The notes under the pieces: model-generated | The model's input: the letters and a program-made list of their open reading frames with translations, nothing else | Database searches by the model: none | What the model was told of the DNA's origin: nothing | Assembly (NCBI RefSeq): GCF_040049275.1 | Contig: NZ_JBDZDT010000002.1 | Span: 558,001-622,000, forward strand | DNA length: 64,000 bases | Reading direction: 5' to 3' | From: Aquabacter sp040049275 | GTDB lineage: Bacteria > Pseudomonadota > Alphaproteobacteria > Rhizobiales > Xanthobacteraceae | Shown: positions 7,891 through 15,827 of the stretch, piece by piece | Numbering within the stretch: the first letter of the stretch is position 1 | How the letters are laid out: each line of letters starts with the position of its first letter | Translations under genes and position numbers: made by a program

Positions 7891-7977
7891 GTGTGGGTCT
7901 GCGTAGTTGCTGCGGGGGCGTTATTCACCGCCTACGTGGCTGTCGAATTAGGTGCAATTCTACGCTTGGGGCGCTAG
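7891..7977 (+). CDS. Putative 28-residue membrane micropeptide
   Basis: A GTG codon follows a TAGGAG ribosome-binding site by six bases and opens a 28-codon frame encoding one hydrophobic helix (VCVVAAGALFTAYVAVELGAIL) ending in a basic tail, GRLGR-like. The leader contains an inverted repeat, CCATCTCT at 7834-7841 with AGAGATGG at 7864-7871. It would be a single-pass inner-membrane peptide; function unknown. It ends three bases before the end of an opposing micropeptide frame. Confidence 0.4.
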   Translation: MWVCVVAAGALFTAYVAVELGAILRLGR

Positions 7978-7980
7978 TCG

Positions 7981-8085
7981 CTACCGCTGCTCGTGTGATT
8001 GAAGGGCCTGTTTCGCGACGACGACCGCGAGAGCCGAGACAGCCGCGATGAAGACCCAGCCGAAGATAGTCATCATCCACCTCAT
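7981..8085 (-). CDS. Putative 34-residue membrane micropeptide
   Basis: The reverse frame from the ATG at 8085 encodes 34 residues with one transmembrane helix (about residues 6-24: TIFGWVFIAAVSALAVVV) and a charged C-terminus. An AAGGGGG stretch lies a few bases upstream of the start. Short reading frames are weak evidence; the hydrophobic pattern and ribosome-binding site are the support. Confidence 0.4.
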   Translation of the reverse strand: MRWMMTIFGWVFIAAVSALAVVVAKQALQSHEQR

Positions 8086-8204
8086 AAGGCCCCCTTACAC
8101 AGGTTAAGCGGAATACGCTTACCGTGGGGAACAAGGATGCGTGATGAAGTTCTGCCGGCGCCGCTCGCGTCGAGAAGGCTGGGAGGCCCGGCCGTTGCCG
8201 CGAG

Positions 8205-8432
8205 CTAATTCCTTAGAGATGAGAGTTTCTTCCCGCGCCATGTCACGGGCGGTGGGAGAGCTTCATGCGCGGTCCCGATGACTTCAAGCCACGCGGCCAC
8301 GCCGGGAGGGATGGGGACCTCCCCCGAGGCCCAAGCCTGAACCAATTCGTCATCGCATTGTAGGGCCGCAGCCAGTCCTTCCTCCGTCCATCGAAGGGCA
8401 GCGAGGCATTGGCTGAAGCGTTCTGGCGTCAT
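8205..8432 (-). CDS. Small helix-turn-helix-type phage protein
   Basis: 75 aa from the ATG at 8432; the longer in-frame reading overlaps the divergent gene at 8448 and is rejected. MTPERFSQCLAALRWTEEGL, then AALQCDDELVQAWASGE, and VPPGVAAWLE-like helices match a small family of XRE-like HTH proteins seen in alphaproteobacterial prophages. It may bind the 15-base gap it shares with the divergent gene, but that is inferred. Confidence 0.65.
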   Translation of the reverse strand: MTPERFSQCLAALRWTEEGLAAALQCDDELVQAWASGEVPIPPGVAAWLEVIGTAHEALPPPVTWRGKKLSSLRN

Positions 8433-8447
8433 GAAGGAAAGCCTACC

Positions 8448-8624
8448 ATGGCCTGCCGCTCTTGCCAGGAGGCCCGCTCTGCTGTGAACCGCACCGCCCG
8501 CGCCGCCGTCTCTGGCGACCTCCGGGGGGCTGCATCCGGCTTGAAGGACACCGCCACTCACCTCGCCACCAAGGCCAAGGATGAAGCTGCGCGTGTCCGG
8601 GCCATGGTGATGAGGCGGAAGTGA
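8448..8624 (+). CDS. Small cysteine-containing phage protein
   Basis: 58 aa from the ATG at 8448, which follows an AAGGAAAG site by seven bases; this start leaves the N-terminus MACRSCQEAR with a C-x-x-C pair. The remainder is helical and rich in Ala and Lys. The gene is divergent from the HTH gene. Function unknown. Confidence 0.55.
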   Translation: MACRSCQEARSAVNRTARAAVSGDLRGAASGLKDTATHLATKAKDEAARVRAMVMRRK

Positions 8625-8643
8625 TGTCGCCAAATGGGCAAGC

Positions 8644-9093
8644 TCAATCTCTCAGAAAGCCTGAAACTATCCAGCCAGTGCACCACACGAGTGCGAAGAG
8701 GACAGCCGCGACAAATACCGTGATGGCCAGCCCAAAGGAAAACGGTCGCGCGAACGAGGCGAGCCAGACCGGTGGCGGACTATCGTAGCTAGAAACGGCG
8801 CTCCAAAGTAAGAAAGTTGCGCCAACACAGCCGGTCGCTACGCCATCAACTAGGCTTCGATCTGCAGCGATGGAATGTGCCCGGCCATCCGCTAAGGCCT
8901 TCTTAGCGCACAAAAACGATTCATGGTCGCGCTGCAACTTATCGGCATAGTCCGCGGCTTTGTATGCGGAGATGCTCATCCCGATGATCAATAAGATGCC
9001 CGCGACGACGATCCCAAATCGTCGGAACCCGCGGTTCACTAGCCGGCTGGGCGAAAGCTGAAGTCGGCCCGCCGTATCTCGATCAGCGTTCAT
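8644..9093 (-). CDS. Hypothetical multi-pass membrane protein
   Basis: 149 aa with hydrophobic segments at about residues 27-45, 80-100 and 120-145, so two or three membrane passes; the N-terminus is charged and basic. A GAGAGGGTGA site precedes the ATG. It is transcribed away from the packaging genes, and its base composition is less GC-rich than the flanking operons, which fits an acquired accessory (moron) gene. No family recognised. Confidence 0.6.
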   Translation of the reverse strand: MNADRDTAGRLQLSPSRLVNRGFRRFGIVVAGILLIIGMSISAYKAADYADKLQRDHESFLCAKKALADGRAHSIAADRSLVDGVATGCVGATFLLWSAVSSYDSPPPVWLASFARPFSFGLAITVFVAAVLFALVWCTGWIVSGFLRD

Positions 9094-9148
9094 TATTCAC
9101 CCTCTCGGACCCTGTTTCCCTCAGGGCGAAATAAGGTCATTGATCGCG

Positions 9149-9766
9149 ATGCCCGACAAGCCCCGCACCGACTGGGAGGCCATAGAGCGCGAGTACCGCG
9201 CCGGGCAGCTCAGCATCCGCGAGATCGCCAAGAAGCACGGCATCAGCGACACCGCCATTCGCAAGGAGGCAAAGGCGAGGGGCTGGGAGCGTGCTCTCGC
9301 CGACAAGGTCCAAAAGGCGGTTCGCGAAAAGCTGGTTCGCAGTGATGGTTCGCAGTCAGGTTCGCAGGAGCAACGTGCGAACGACAAGGAGATCATTGAA
9401 GGGGCGGCCGTTCGCGGCTTCGAGGTGGTGCAGTCCCATCGTCGGGACATCCAGCAGCTCACTGCCATCTCCAGCATTCTCGCAACCCGCTTGGCGGCAG
9501 TGATTAACGGCGATCCCCACGAGGGGCCATGCCTGGGCGACAAGGAAAGCCCAGGCGACCTCCTTGAGAAGTTGACCCGCGTTCGTGGCCGCCTGATCCC
9601 GCTTGAGCGGCAGGCTTACAATCTCGATCAGCCGGAGCGCGATCCGAGCGATACGGACGCACACGATGGAAGCGCCCTCGATCTCCTCGCTCGCCGGCTC
9701 GATCGCATCGCTTCCCGCGGCGGACCGGGCGAAGGTTCTGGCGGGGCTAACGAAGAAGCAGGCTGA
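9149..9766 (+). CDS. Phage terminase small subunit
   Basis: 205 aa from the ATG at 9149 (a TTG nine bases upstream is possible). Residues about 5-50 form a helix-turn-helix (W-E-A-I-E-R-E-Y-R-A-G-Q-L-S-I-R-E-I-A then HGISDTAIRKEAKARGW), the DNA-binding domain of many small terminases. The central part is helical and the C-terminus glycine-rich, as needed for ring assembly and contact with the large subunit. It lies directly upstream of the large terminase gene and overlaps it by 101 bases. It should recognise the packaging start site. Confidence 0.78.
   Translation: MPDKPRTDWEAIEREYRAGQLSIREIAKKHGISDTAIRKEAKARGWERALADKVQKAVREKLVRSDGSQSGSQEQRANDKEIIEGAAVRGFEVVQSHRRDIQQLTAISSILATRLAAVINGDPHEGPCLGDKESPGDLLEKLTRVRGRLIPLERQAYNLDQPERDPSDTDAHDGSALDLLARRLDRIASRGGPGEGSGGANEEAG
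9319..9382 (+). repeat. Cluster of GGTTCGC direct repeats inside terS (candidate pac site)
   Basis: GGTTCGC occurs at 9319, 9334, 9347 and 9359, the last three as GGTTCGCAG, with one inverted copy (TGCGAAC) near 9376. In several headful phages the packaging signal lies within the small terminase gene. The packaging role is inferred from location and repetition only. Confidence 0.4.
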
Positions 9767-11000
9767 GGCGGTTCTTTGGGATTGGCGTTTCTGGGCCAGG
9801 CCGAACCAACTTCCCCCGCCGGGTGATTGGCTGACGTGGCTCATCCTCGCCGGGCGAGGATACGGGAAGACGAGGACCGGGGCGGAATGGGTCCGCTCCA
9901 TGGTGTGCGGGAAGACGCCGCTGGCGCGCGGCCAACTCGGGCGCATTGCCCTGGTGGCAGAGACGGCGGCGGACGCCCGCGACGTGATGGTGGAGGGAGA
10001 GAGCGGCATCCTGTCGGTGCATCCGAAGGAGTTCCGCCCGCTCTATGAGCCGTCCAAGCGCAGGCTGACATGGCCCAATGGAGCCGTGGGCACGCTGTAC
10101 AATGCGGTTGAGCCGGACCAGCTTCGCGGCCCGCAGCATGACGGCGGATGGTGCGACGAGCTCGCGAAATGGCGCTACGCGCAGGACACGTGGGACCAGC
10201 TTCAGTTCGGTCTTCGCCTTGGGGATAAGCCCCGACAGGTGGTGACCACCACGCCCAGGCCTATCCCGGCGCTCCGGCAGATCATGGGCGCGAAGACGAC
10301 GCGGATCACGCGGGGCGCCACACACGAGAACAGGGCGAACCTCGCCCCGAGCTTCTTGCAGGAGATCGTCGGCAGGTTCGAAGGGACGCGCCTCGGTCGG
10401 CAGGAGCTGAATGCCGAGGTGCTGGACGATGTGCCCGGCGCGCTGTGGACACGGGAGGTGTTCGATCAGCAGCGCCGCACGGTAGCGCCCGAGATGCGGC
10501 GCATCGTGGTGTCAGTGGACCCGTCCGGCACCAAGGGCGAAAGCGACGATGGCGACGAAATCGGCATCGTGGTGGCGGGCCTGGGCGTAGACGGACGGGG
10601 CTACATGCTGGCGGACCGGACCTGCAAATTGTCTCCGGACGGGTGGGGGCGCCGAGCGGTAGAAGCCTATCGCGAGTTCAAGGCGGACCGCATCATCGCT
10701 GAGCGGAACTTTGGCGGCGCCATGGTTGAGCACGTCATCCGATCCGTTGACCCTCTGGTGCCATACACCGAGGTCACAGCGAGCCGAGGGAAAGCGGCCA
10801 GGGCCGAGCCGGTGGCGGCTGTGTATGAACAAGGGCGCGTCAGCCATGTCGGGTCCTTCCCAGAGATGGAGGATCAGATGTGCTGCATGACCCCGACCGG
10901 GTACTTGGGAGACGGTTCGCCAGATCGGCTTGATGCCGGCGTGTGGGCCATCACCGACTTGATGCTGACAGGTGGCACCTTCACCCTTGCGAACCTCTGA
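9666..11000 (+). CDS. Phage terminase large subunit
   Basis: 444 aa from the ATG at 9666. The ATPase half has the Walker A loop GRGYGKT at 63-69, a Walker B-like region ending WCDE at 162-165, and a TTTPRP coupling segment near 194-199. The nuclease half begins VVSVDPSG with Asp near 285, and ends with the SPDRLDAGVWAITDL signature. The enzyme cuts concatemeric DNA and pumps it into the prohead. Size and motifs match the gp17/Terminase_6 group common in alphaproteobacterial phages and gene transfer agents. Confidence 0.93.
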   Translation: MEAPSISSLAGSIASLPAADRAKVLAGLTKKQAEAVLWDWRFWARPNQLPPPGDWLTWLILAGRGYGKTRTGAEWVRSMVCGKTPLARGQLGRIALVAETAADARDVMVEGESGILSVHPKEFRPLYEPSKRRLTWPNGAVGTLYNAVEPDQLRGPQHDGGWCDELAKWRYAQDTWDQLQFGLRLGDKPRQVVTTTPRPIPALRQIMGAKTTRITRGATHENRANLAPSFLQEIVGRFEGTRLGRQELNAEVLDDVPGALWTREVFDQQRRTVAPEMRRIVVSVDPSGTKGESDDGDEIGIVVAGLGVDGRGYMLADRTCKLSPDGWGRRAVEAYREFKADRIIAERNFGGAMVEHVIRSVDPLVPYTEVTASRGKAARAEPVAAVYEQGRVSHVGSFPEMEDQMCCMTPTGYLGDGSPDRLDAGVWAITDLMLTGGTFTLANL

Positions 11001-11007
11001 GGCCGGA

Positions 11008-12396
11008 ATGGGCGCCGTCTCCACTGCCAGCGTCACCGATGGCCTGCAGAGCTTCGTCTCTGGTCTCGGAACGTCTCGGGACAAGGCCGCGACGACCTTC
11101 TACGGCGTTCCGATGTGGACGGACGATCAACTCGTCAACGCCTATCGCTCGTCTTGGATTGCCCGGAAGATTGTCGACGTGCCGGCACTGGATAGCTGCC
11201 GGCGCTGGCGCTCCTGGCAGGCTGAGCAGGATCAGATTGAGGCCATCGAGGCGGAGGAAAAGCGTCTCGGCCTGAAGGCGAAGACCCTGGAAGCCAGGAT
11301 CAAGGCCCGGTTGTTCGGTGGCGCCGCGCTCCTCATCGGGACGGGCGATGCCAACCCGGCCGAGCCACTCGACCCCGCACGCATCGGCAAGGACGGCATC
11401 AAATACCTGACGGTCCTCACGCGCCGCCAGCTTGCCGCCGGCGATATCGAGACCGATCCGCTGAGCCCGCTCTACGGACAGCCGAAGTTCTATCAGGTGT
11501 CGGGCGCCGCTGCCCAGGTCACGATCCACCCCTCGCGGCTGGTGCGCTTCATCGGCGCTCCGCACCCCGACGAGGATCTTGCGGTCGGCGCAAACAAGGG
11601 CTGGGGCGAGAGCGTGCTCGTCGCAGCTATGGAGGCGGTCAAGCAGGTGGATGGTTCCGCGGCGAATGTCGCCAGCCTCATCTTCGAGGCGAGCGTCGAC
11701 GTGATCCGCATCCCGGATTTCATGGCGAGCCTCGCCAGCCCGGATTATGAGGCGCGCCTTCTGAAGCGTTTCGGCCTCGCCATGACGGCGAAGGGCATCA
11801 ACCGTGCGCTGATCCTCGACAAGGAAGAGGAATTCGAAAAAAAGACGGTCTCCTTCGCGACGTTGCCGGACGTGATGGACCGCTTCATGCAGCTTGCGTC
11901 CGGCGCGGCCGACATCCCGGCCACTCGGCTTCTGGGACAGTCGCCGGCGGGAATGAGCGCCACCGGCGAGAGCGACCTGCGCAATTACTACGATAGGATT
12001 TCCGCCGGCCAGGAACTGGAGATGACGCCGGCCATGGAGCCGCTGGACGAATGCATCATCCGGTCGGCGCTCGGTGCCCGGCCGCAGGAGGTGCACTTCA
12101 TCTGGAGCTCGCTCTGGCAGATCTCGGATATCGACCGCTCCAAGATCGGCGAGAGCATCGCGAACACCATCTCCAAGCTGGAGAGCACGGGCCTGTATCC
12201 CCAGGAAGCGCTCGCCAAGGCCGGCGCCAACACGCTGGTGGAGCACTCCATCCTTCCGGGCCTGGAAGAGGCCATCGAGGAAGCCGGCGGCTTGCCGGAT
12301 TACGACGCCGAGCTTCAGGCCGAGCAGGAATCGGAGATGGAGCGGCTGGCGGCGCAGGGACAGCAGGGGGCCCCGGGCACGTCCCGGGAAGTCTGA
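11008..12396 (+). CDS. Phage portal protein, DUF1073 family
   Basis: 462 aa, starting seven bases after the terminase stop. The order AYRSSWIARKIVDVPALDSCRRWRSW, a GGAALLIG strand, IHPSRLVRFIG and SPAGMSATGESDLRNYYDRI is characteristic of the DUF1073 portal-like family. Twelve copies should form the ring through which DNA enters and to which the tail attaches. Some databases now name this family after the anti-CBASS protein Acb1, because a fused nuclease domain occurs in a few members; I see no such domain here. The next gene starts in the TGATG overlap. Confidence 0.88.
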   Translation: MGAVSTASVTDGLQSFVSGLGTSRDKAATTFYGVPMWTDDQLVNAYRSSWIARKIVDVPALDSCRRWRSWQAEQDQIEAIEAEEKRLGLKAKTLEARIKARLFGGAALLIGTGDANPAEPLDPARIGKDGIKYLTVLTRRQLAAGDIETDPLSPLYGQPKFYQVSGAAAQVTIHPSRLVRFIGAPHPDEDLAVGANKGWGESVLVAAMEAVKQVDGSAANVASLIFEASVDVIRIPDFMASLASPDYEARLLKRFGLAMTAKGINRALILDKEEEFEKKTVSFATLPDVMDRFMQLASGAADIPATRLLGQSPAGMSATGESDLRNYYDRISAGQELEMTPAMEPLDECIIRSALGARPQEVHFIWSSLWQISDIDRSKIGESIANTISKLESTGLYPQEALAKAGANTLVEHSILPGLEEAIEEAGGLPDYDAELQAEQESEMERLAAQGQQGAPGTSREV

Positions 12397-13202
12397 TGCT
12401 TACCTATCAGCTCACAGCCATGGCGAAGCGCCGGCGTGGTGAGGTTGTGTTACCCGGCCTCCATGGATCGATTGGAGCGGAAACGACGTACCTCGCCGCT
12501 CTGCGCGTAATGCTCCGATCCACGGCGGCATGGTCGCGTGAGAATCTTGTGCCGTCCTATGAGCGTGAGCTTGAGGCGGCAAGGCGAGAAGGCCTCACCA
12601 CAGACGCGGAGGGGTTCATCTGGGGCGCATTGGAGGCCCTGCTTTATGGCCTCGCAGGCGTGGCGGTCGATAAGGTGCTCGACATCTTCCGCCGAGAAGC
12701 CCACCGCCACACCAATGGCTGGAAGGCAGCGGTCAACGGGGCAATCGGCATCGACCTTGAGGTAGTGGTCAAAGAAGAGGATCTGACCGGCTACCTCGCC
12801 TTGGCAGCGGATCGGAGCGCGAACCTCATCACAGGCCTGGTGGACGATCTCAGGAAGCGGATCCGGGATCGGTCCATTCAAGCGGTTCTGCAAGGGGAGT
12901 CGCTGGCGTCATATCGGAAGGTGCTGGCGGAACAGTTCGAGCTCTCGGACAACCGGGCCCGCCTCATCGCCCGGGACCAGGTCGCCAAGCTGACGTCGGA
13001 TCTCAACAGGATCAGGCAGCAGCAGGCCGGCATCGGAGAATACCAGTGGTCGACCGCACATGATGAGCGTGTGCGCCTGCTGCACCAGCACCTCGAAGGC
13101 AAGCAGTACCGATGGGGAGAGCCTACCGGCGCCGAGCAAGGCCTGCCACCAGGACAGCCGATCCAGTGCCGATGCGTGGCGCGGGCAGTGTTGAAGTTTT
13201 AG
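12396..13202 (+). CDS. Minor head protein, SPP1 gp7/Mu gpF-like
   Basis: 268 aa from the ATG at 12396. The C-terminal half (about 180-265) has the head-morphogenesis signature: helix with SDNRARLIARDQVAKLTSDLNRIRQQQAGI, then E-Y-x-W-S-T-A-x-D-E-R-V-R, H-x-x-L-E-G-K, and the closing P-x-Q-C-R-C. Such proteins attach near the portal and help initiate head assembly or are ejected. The N-terminal part is helical. It is coupled to the portal gene; the structural operon is then interrupted. Confidence 0.85.
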   Translation: MLTYQLTAMAKRRRGEVVLPGLHGSIGAETTYLAALRVMLRSTAAWSRENLVPSYERELEAARREGLTTDAEGFIWGALEALLYGLAGVAVDKVLDIFRREAHRHTNGWKAAVNGAIGIDLEVVVKEEDLTGYLALAADRSANLITGLVDDLRKRIRDRSIQAVLQGESLASYRKVLAEQFELSDNRARLIARDQVAKLTSDLNRIRQQQAGIGEYQWSTAHDERVRLLHQHLEGKQYRWGEPTGAEQGLPPGQPIQCRCVARAVLKF

Positions 13203-13259
13203 GAGGCGTCCATGCAGGTGGGGCCGCTCAAGCGTAGCCTTCTCTAGGTCCTAGTGCGT

Positions 13260-13631
13260 CTAGTCTTTGGGAGGATCGAGTTTGGCCGATAGCTCTGCGG
13301 CCCTGATCTTGGTGTTTTTACGCGGATGCGTTTCATCGTAAACAATATTTGGTTCGCCTTCGATTTTATCGAGAAGATCTTTTAATTCATCTTGAAGAAT
13401 TCGCCAAAGAGACTCGCTTCTGCGCGTTGCTAAAACCCCGATCGTCCTCTGAAGAGACCCCGCGATGTCTTCAGCTGAAGGTGGGATTGGGTATGCTTTT
13501 TCTAGCGTGCGGACGATTTCGGCATTCATGGACCTTCCATGTCGCCTTGCTTCCACGGCAATGCGCTCCCGCATGCCGTCAGGTAGGCGGAGCATGAATT
13601 TGTCCTGAAGGGTTCGGCTCTCTTCACTCAT
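13260..13631 (-). CDS. Arc/Mnt-type ribbon-helix-helix repressor
   Basis: 123 aa from the ATG at 13631; longer in-frame starts would run through palindromes at 13635-13705, which look like operators and not coding sequence. Residues about 5-45 (D-K-F-M-L-R-L-P-D-G-M-R-E-R-I then a helix with GRSMNAEIVRTLEKAYP) match the Arc family: a beta strand that inserts in the DNA major groove and two helices for dimerisation. The C-terminal 75 residues are helical and may form tetramers. No SD is evident, so the message may be leaderless or weakly translated. Confidence 0.78.
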   Translation of the reverse strand: MSEESRTLQDKFMLRLPDGMRERIAVEARRHGRSMNAEIVRTLEKAYPIPPSAEDIAGSLQRTIGVLATRRSESLWRILQDELKDLLDKIEGEPNIVYDETHPRKNTKIRAAELSAKLDPPKD

Positions 13632-13634
13632 GAT

Positions 13635-13705
13635 GTCCATTGGACGCAGAAAATCGCTTGACGCAATGGCGTCCATTGGACATACATGAATGGTGTCCAA
13701 TGGAC
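13635..13705. promoter_or_regulatory. Three GTCCAWTGGAC palindromes, likely operators of the Arc/Mnt pair
   Basis: Identical or near-identical 11-base palindromes lie at 13635-13645, 13671-13681 (GTCCATTGGAC) and 13695-13705 (GTCCAATGGAC). They occupy the gap between two divergent Arc/Mnt-type genes and abut the reverse gene's start. From memory, the phage P22 Mnt operator has GTCC/GGAC half-sites too. Autoregulation is inferred. Confidence 0.65.
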
Positions 13706-13750
13706 GCAAGGGAGACGTGATGATTATTTGCTTGAGCGAGGGGTTGGCTG

Positions 13751-13999
13751 ATGAGTGAGCCGCACCGTCTCACGGCCGACAAGATCATGCTCCGGGTGCC
13801 GGACGGCATGCGGGAGCGGATCAAGGCCGCGGCGGCAGACAGCCGGCGGTCAATGAATTCGGAGATCGTCTTTCATCTGGAGCGGGCGTTGCCGGCTCCT
13901 TCGGCAGCGACGGGGGCAGGTTTTGCCGACACGACCCCCGCCGCTGCTCAGAACCACGCCGCCCTGGCAGGCGGCGAGATCATCAACCCCGATGTATGA
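13751..13999 (+). CDS. Arc/Mnt-type ribbon-helix-helix repressor, divergent partner
   Basis: 82 aa, preceded by GAGGGG seven bases before the ATG. Residues 9-46 (D-K-I-M-L-R-V-P-D-G-M-R-E-R-I-K then SRRSMNSEIVFHLERAL) are a standard Arc-family domain, clearly related to the divergent protein at 13260-13631; the RSMNSE turn is like Mnt and Arc. The C-terminal 35 residues are alanine-rich. It precedes a Rha/KilAC antirepressor-like gene, recalling the mnt-arc-ant order of P22 immI. Confidence 0.8.
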   Translation: MSEPHRLTADKIMLRVPDGMRERIKAAAADSRRSMNSEIVFHLERALPAPSAATGAGFADTTPAAAQNHAALAGGEIINPDV

Positions 14000-14008
14000 G
14001 GCATCAGA

Positions 14009-14746
14009 GTGACGCACACAGATATCGTCCCGTTCGGTCCCCAAGGCAACCCGGGCGAACCGCTCACCATGTCGACTTTGGAGGTGGCCGAGCTCACCGG
14101 GAAGCGCCATGACAATGTCATGCGTGACGCACGTGTCATGCTGGTGGAACTGCACGGGGAGGGGGGTCTCCTCAGTTTTGAGGACACCCACCAGAACCCG
14201 CAGAACGGGCAGAGTTATCCTGTCCTCCGCTTGCCCAAGCGCGAAACCCTGATCCTTGTCTCCGGCTACAACATCGAGATGCGCGCCCGCATCATCGACC
14301 GATGGATGGAGTTGGAGGAGGGGCTCGTTCGCCCTCGCCTCGTGGTCGATCCCTCCGACCCCAAGGTCATGCTGGCGGTCTTCGACCACCTTCAGAAGCA
14401 GGTGGCCGAGAAGGACGCCATCATCGCTGACCAGATCGAGAAGGTGAAACAACTCGACCGGCTCGCGGCAGCGGAGGGCAGCATGAGCCTGACGCTCGCC
14501 GCCAAGACGCTGAATTCACGACCGAAAGACCTCATCGCGTTCATGTCGGCTCGGCGCTGGATCTACAAGCGCCCGGGGAATTCCAGTTGGGTCGCCTACC
14601 AGGACAAGATCCAGGCGGGGCTCATGGAGCACATCGACCATCCCTTCCTTGATGATCAGGGGCGCGAGCGCATTGCCACGCGCGCCCATGTCACCGCCAA
14701 GGGCCTCGTCAAGCTCGCTGAGCTTCTGAACCAGCCGCTCCACTGA
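14009..14746 (+). CDS. Rha family protein with KilAC domain (antirepressor type)
   Basis: 245 aa from a GTG nine bases after the Arc-like stop. Residues about 20-110 are the Rha domain (LTMSTLEVAELTGKRHDNVMRDAR, then a SYPVLRLPKRETLILVSGYNIEMRARIIDRW segment); residues about 145-240 are KilAC (LDRLAAAEGSMSLTLAAKTL, then RWIYKRPG, ending ATRAHVTAKGLVKLAELL). Proteins with this order act as phage antirepressors or lysis-lysogeny regulators. A second copy is at 15828-16610, with 40-50% identity by eye in the C-terminal part. Confidence 0.88.
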   Translation: MTHTDIVPFGPQGNPGEPLTMSTLEVAELTGKRHDNVMRDARVMLVELHGEGGLLSFEDTHQNPQNGQSYPVLRLPKRETLILVSGYNIEMRARIIDRWMELEEGLVRPRLVVDPSDPKVMLAVFDHLQKQVAEKDAIIADQIEKVKQLDRLAAAEGSMSLTLAAKTLNSRPKDLIAFMSARRWIYKRPGNSSWVAYQDKIQAGLMEHIDHPFLDDQGRERIATRAHVTAKGLVKLAELLNQPLH

Positions 14747-14754
14747 AATAAAGC

Positions 14755-14789
14755 GGCCGCGCCACGGTGTTCGAGCACCCGGCGCGGCC
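14755..14789 (+). terminator. Strong hairpin after the Rha/KilAC gene, possible terminator
   Basis: GGCCGCGCC (14755-14763) pairs with GGCGCGGCC (14781-14789), with an inner GGTG/CACC stem. There is no T tract, so it may stabilise the 3' end of the message instead of terminating it. Confidence 0.4.
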
Positions 14790-14814
14790 TTAACCCCAGG
14801 CAAGGACCAGAACC

Positions 14815-14985
14815 ATGCCCGAAGCTGTCATCACTTATACCACGTCGCGCCGCAGCCCCAAAGACGCGGCGACCATCGCCATCCTCCTGTTGAAGGCCGG
14901 CCTCGGCATCGATCTCGATCCGGCGCCGGTCTCTGCCCCCAAGCGGCCCGTCCTCACCGGCGGCGCGATGGCGGAGGTCGGATGA
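14815..14985 (+). CDS. Small hypothetical phage protein
   Basis: 56 aa, with an AAGGACCAG leader identical in style to those of the capsid and scaffold genes of this phage. The first half carries a hydrophobic helix (DAATIAILLLKAGLGIDL), the second half is proline-rich. The stop overlaps the start of the next gene (ATGA), so the two are probably co-translated. Function unknown. Confidence 0.55.
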   Translation: MPEAVITYTTSRRSPKDAATIAILLLKAGLGIDLDPAPVSAPKRPVLTGGAMAEVG

Positions 14986-15599
14986 TGGACCGCCGCTCCA
15001 TTCTGAAGGGCGCCTTGGCGCTCACCGCTGTCGCGATCCCTGCGACCGCCGTCGCCGCGCAGTCGAAGACCGAACGGCTTTGGCCTGAATTGCAACGCCG
15101 GCTTCGCGCCTTTGAGCTTGCAGACGCCGCCCTCGACGTCGCTGAGGCCAAGTTCAAGGAGATGTGCCCGGTGCGGCCCAAAGAGGTGTATGCGAACCAG
15201 TTTTACTGGTGCGATGCCCGCTGGCTTGTCGATGGCGAGGGAAGGCACTACGGCGGTCCCGAGCAATGGCGGGTGGTGCTGCACAAGTCATCCAATTTGC
15301 CCCATGTTCTGCCCGACGTAGAGCGGCGGCTGGCGGCAGCTGAGGCCTTTGAAGCGAGGCGGGATGAGATCAAGGAAAGCCTCAATCTTAACGCCTTGGG
15401 CCATGCCTACGACGCTGCGTTTAGCGCTCTTTGGGACCTCGACGAGGAGATCCTGGCGGCGCCTTCGGTCAGTCTCTCCGACGTGATGAAGAAGATCGAG
15501 ATCGTCCGCCGTCGCGAGGTCGATGAGTTGGATGACCACAACAACAGGTTCACGCTCGATGTCTTCGCTGACATTGAGCGGCTCGCCGCATCCACATAA
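14982..15599 (+). CDS. Exported hypothetical protein with Tat-like signal
   Basis: 205 aa. The N-terminus MMDRRSILKGALALTAVAIPATAVAAQ has a twin-arginine-like RRSILKG motif, a hydrophobic core and an AVAAQ cleavage-like site near residue 27. The mature part is charged and largely helical with one region rich in aromatics, EVYANQFYWCDARW. No enzymatic motif is seen. Its place between two antirepressor genes of a prophage suggests an accessory gene acting in the periplasm. Confidence 0.65.
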   Translation: MMDRRSILKGALALTAVAIPATAVAAQSKTERLWPELQRRLRAFELADAALDVAEAKFKEMCPVRPKEVYANQFYWCDARWLVDGEGRHYGGPEQWRVVLHKSSNLPHVLPDVERRLAAAEAFEARRDEIKESLNLNALGHAYDAAFSALWDLDEEILAAPSVSLSDVMKKIEIVRRREVDELDDHNNRFTLDVFADIERLAAST

Positions 15600-15730
15600 T
15601 TACCCCCTGTGGACAACTTAGCCTGTGGAAAACGCGAAGAGCGCGCACAACTCACATCCGCGCTTCCGCCGACACCTTGGATCGATCAGGTTTTCACAGA
15701 TGCCCTCGGTTCGCCGGGGCTAGCCGGGGT

Positions 15731-15770
15731 CGGGGAGCAATTGCTGTCGAGGCGCGCTCCCCGCCCCGTT
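15731..15770 (+). terminator. Possible terminator before the second Rha gene
   Basis: CGGGGAGC (15731-15738) pairs with GCTCCCCG (15755-15762), followed by CCCCGTTTT. The 228-base gap at 15600-15827 otherwise holds two TGTGGA-containing sites and no credible gene. Confidence 0.4.
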
Positions 15771-15827
15771 TTCCCAGCCGCCTTACCAGGGCGGCCAGTT
15801 TCACCGCCAACGGAAAGGCCATTGGCA

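Noticed and set aside
8133..8280. Short forward ORFs with weak ribosome-binding sites
   Set aside because: One is 23 codons and the other a basic 45-codon frame overlapping the HTH gene; neither looks like a protein.
15600..15660. Two DnaA-box-like TGTGGA sites (possible origin)
   Set aside because: Only two imperfect matches, no AT-rich unwinding region, and replication genes are elsewhere.
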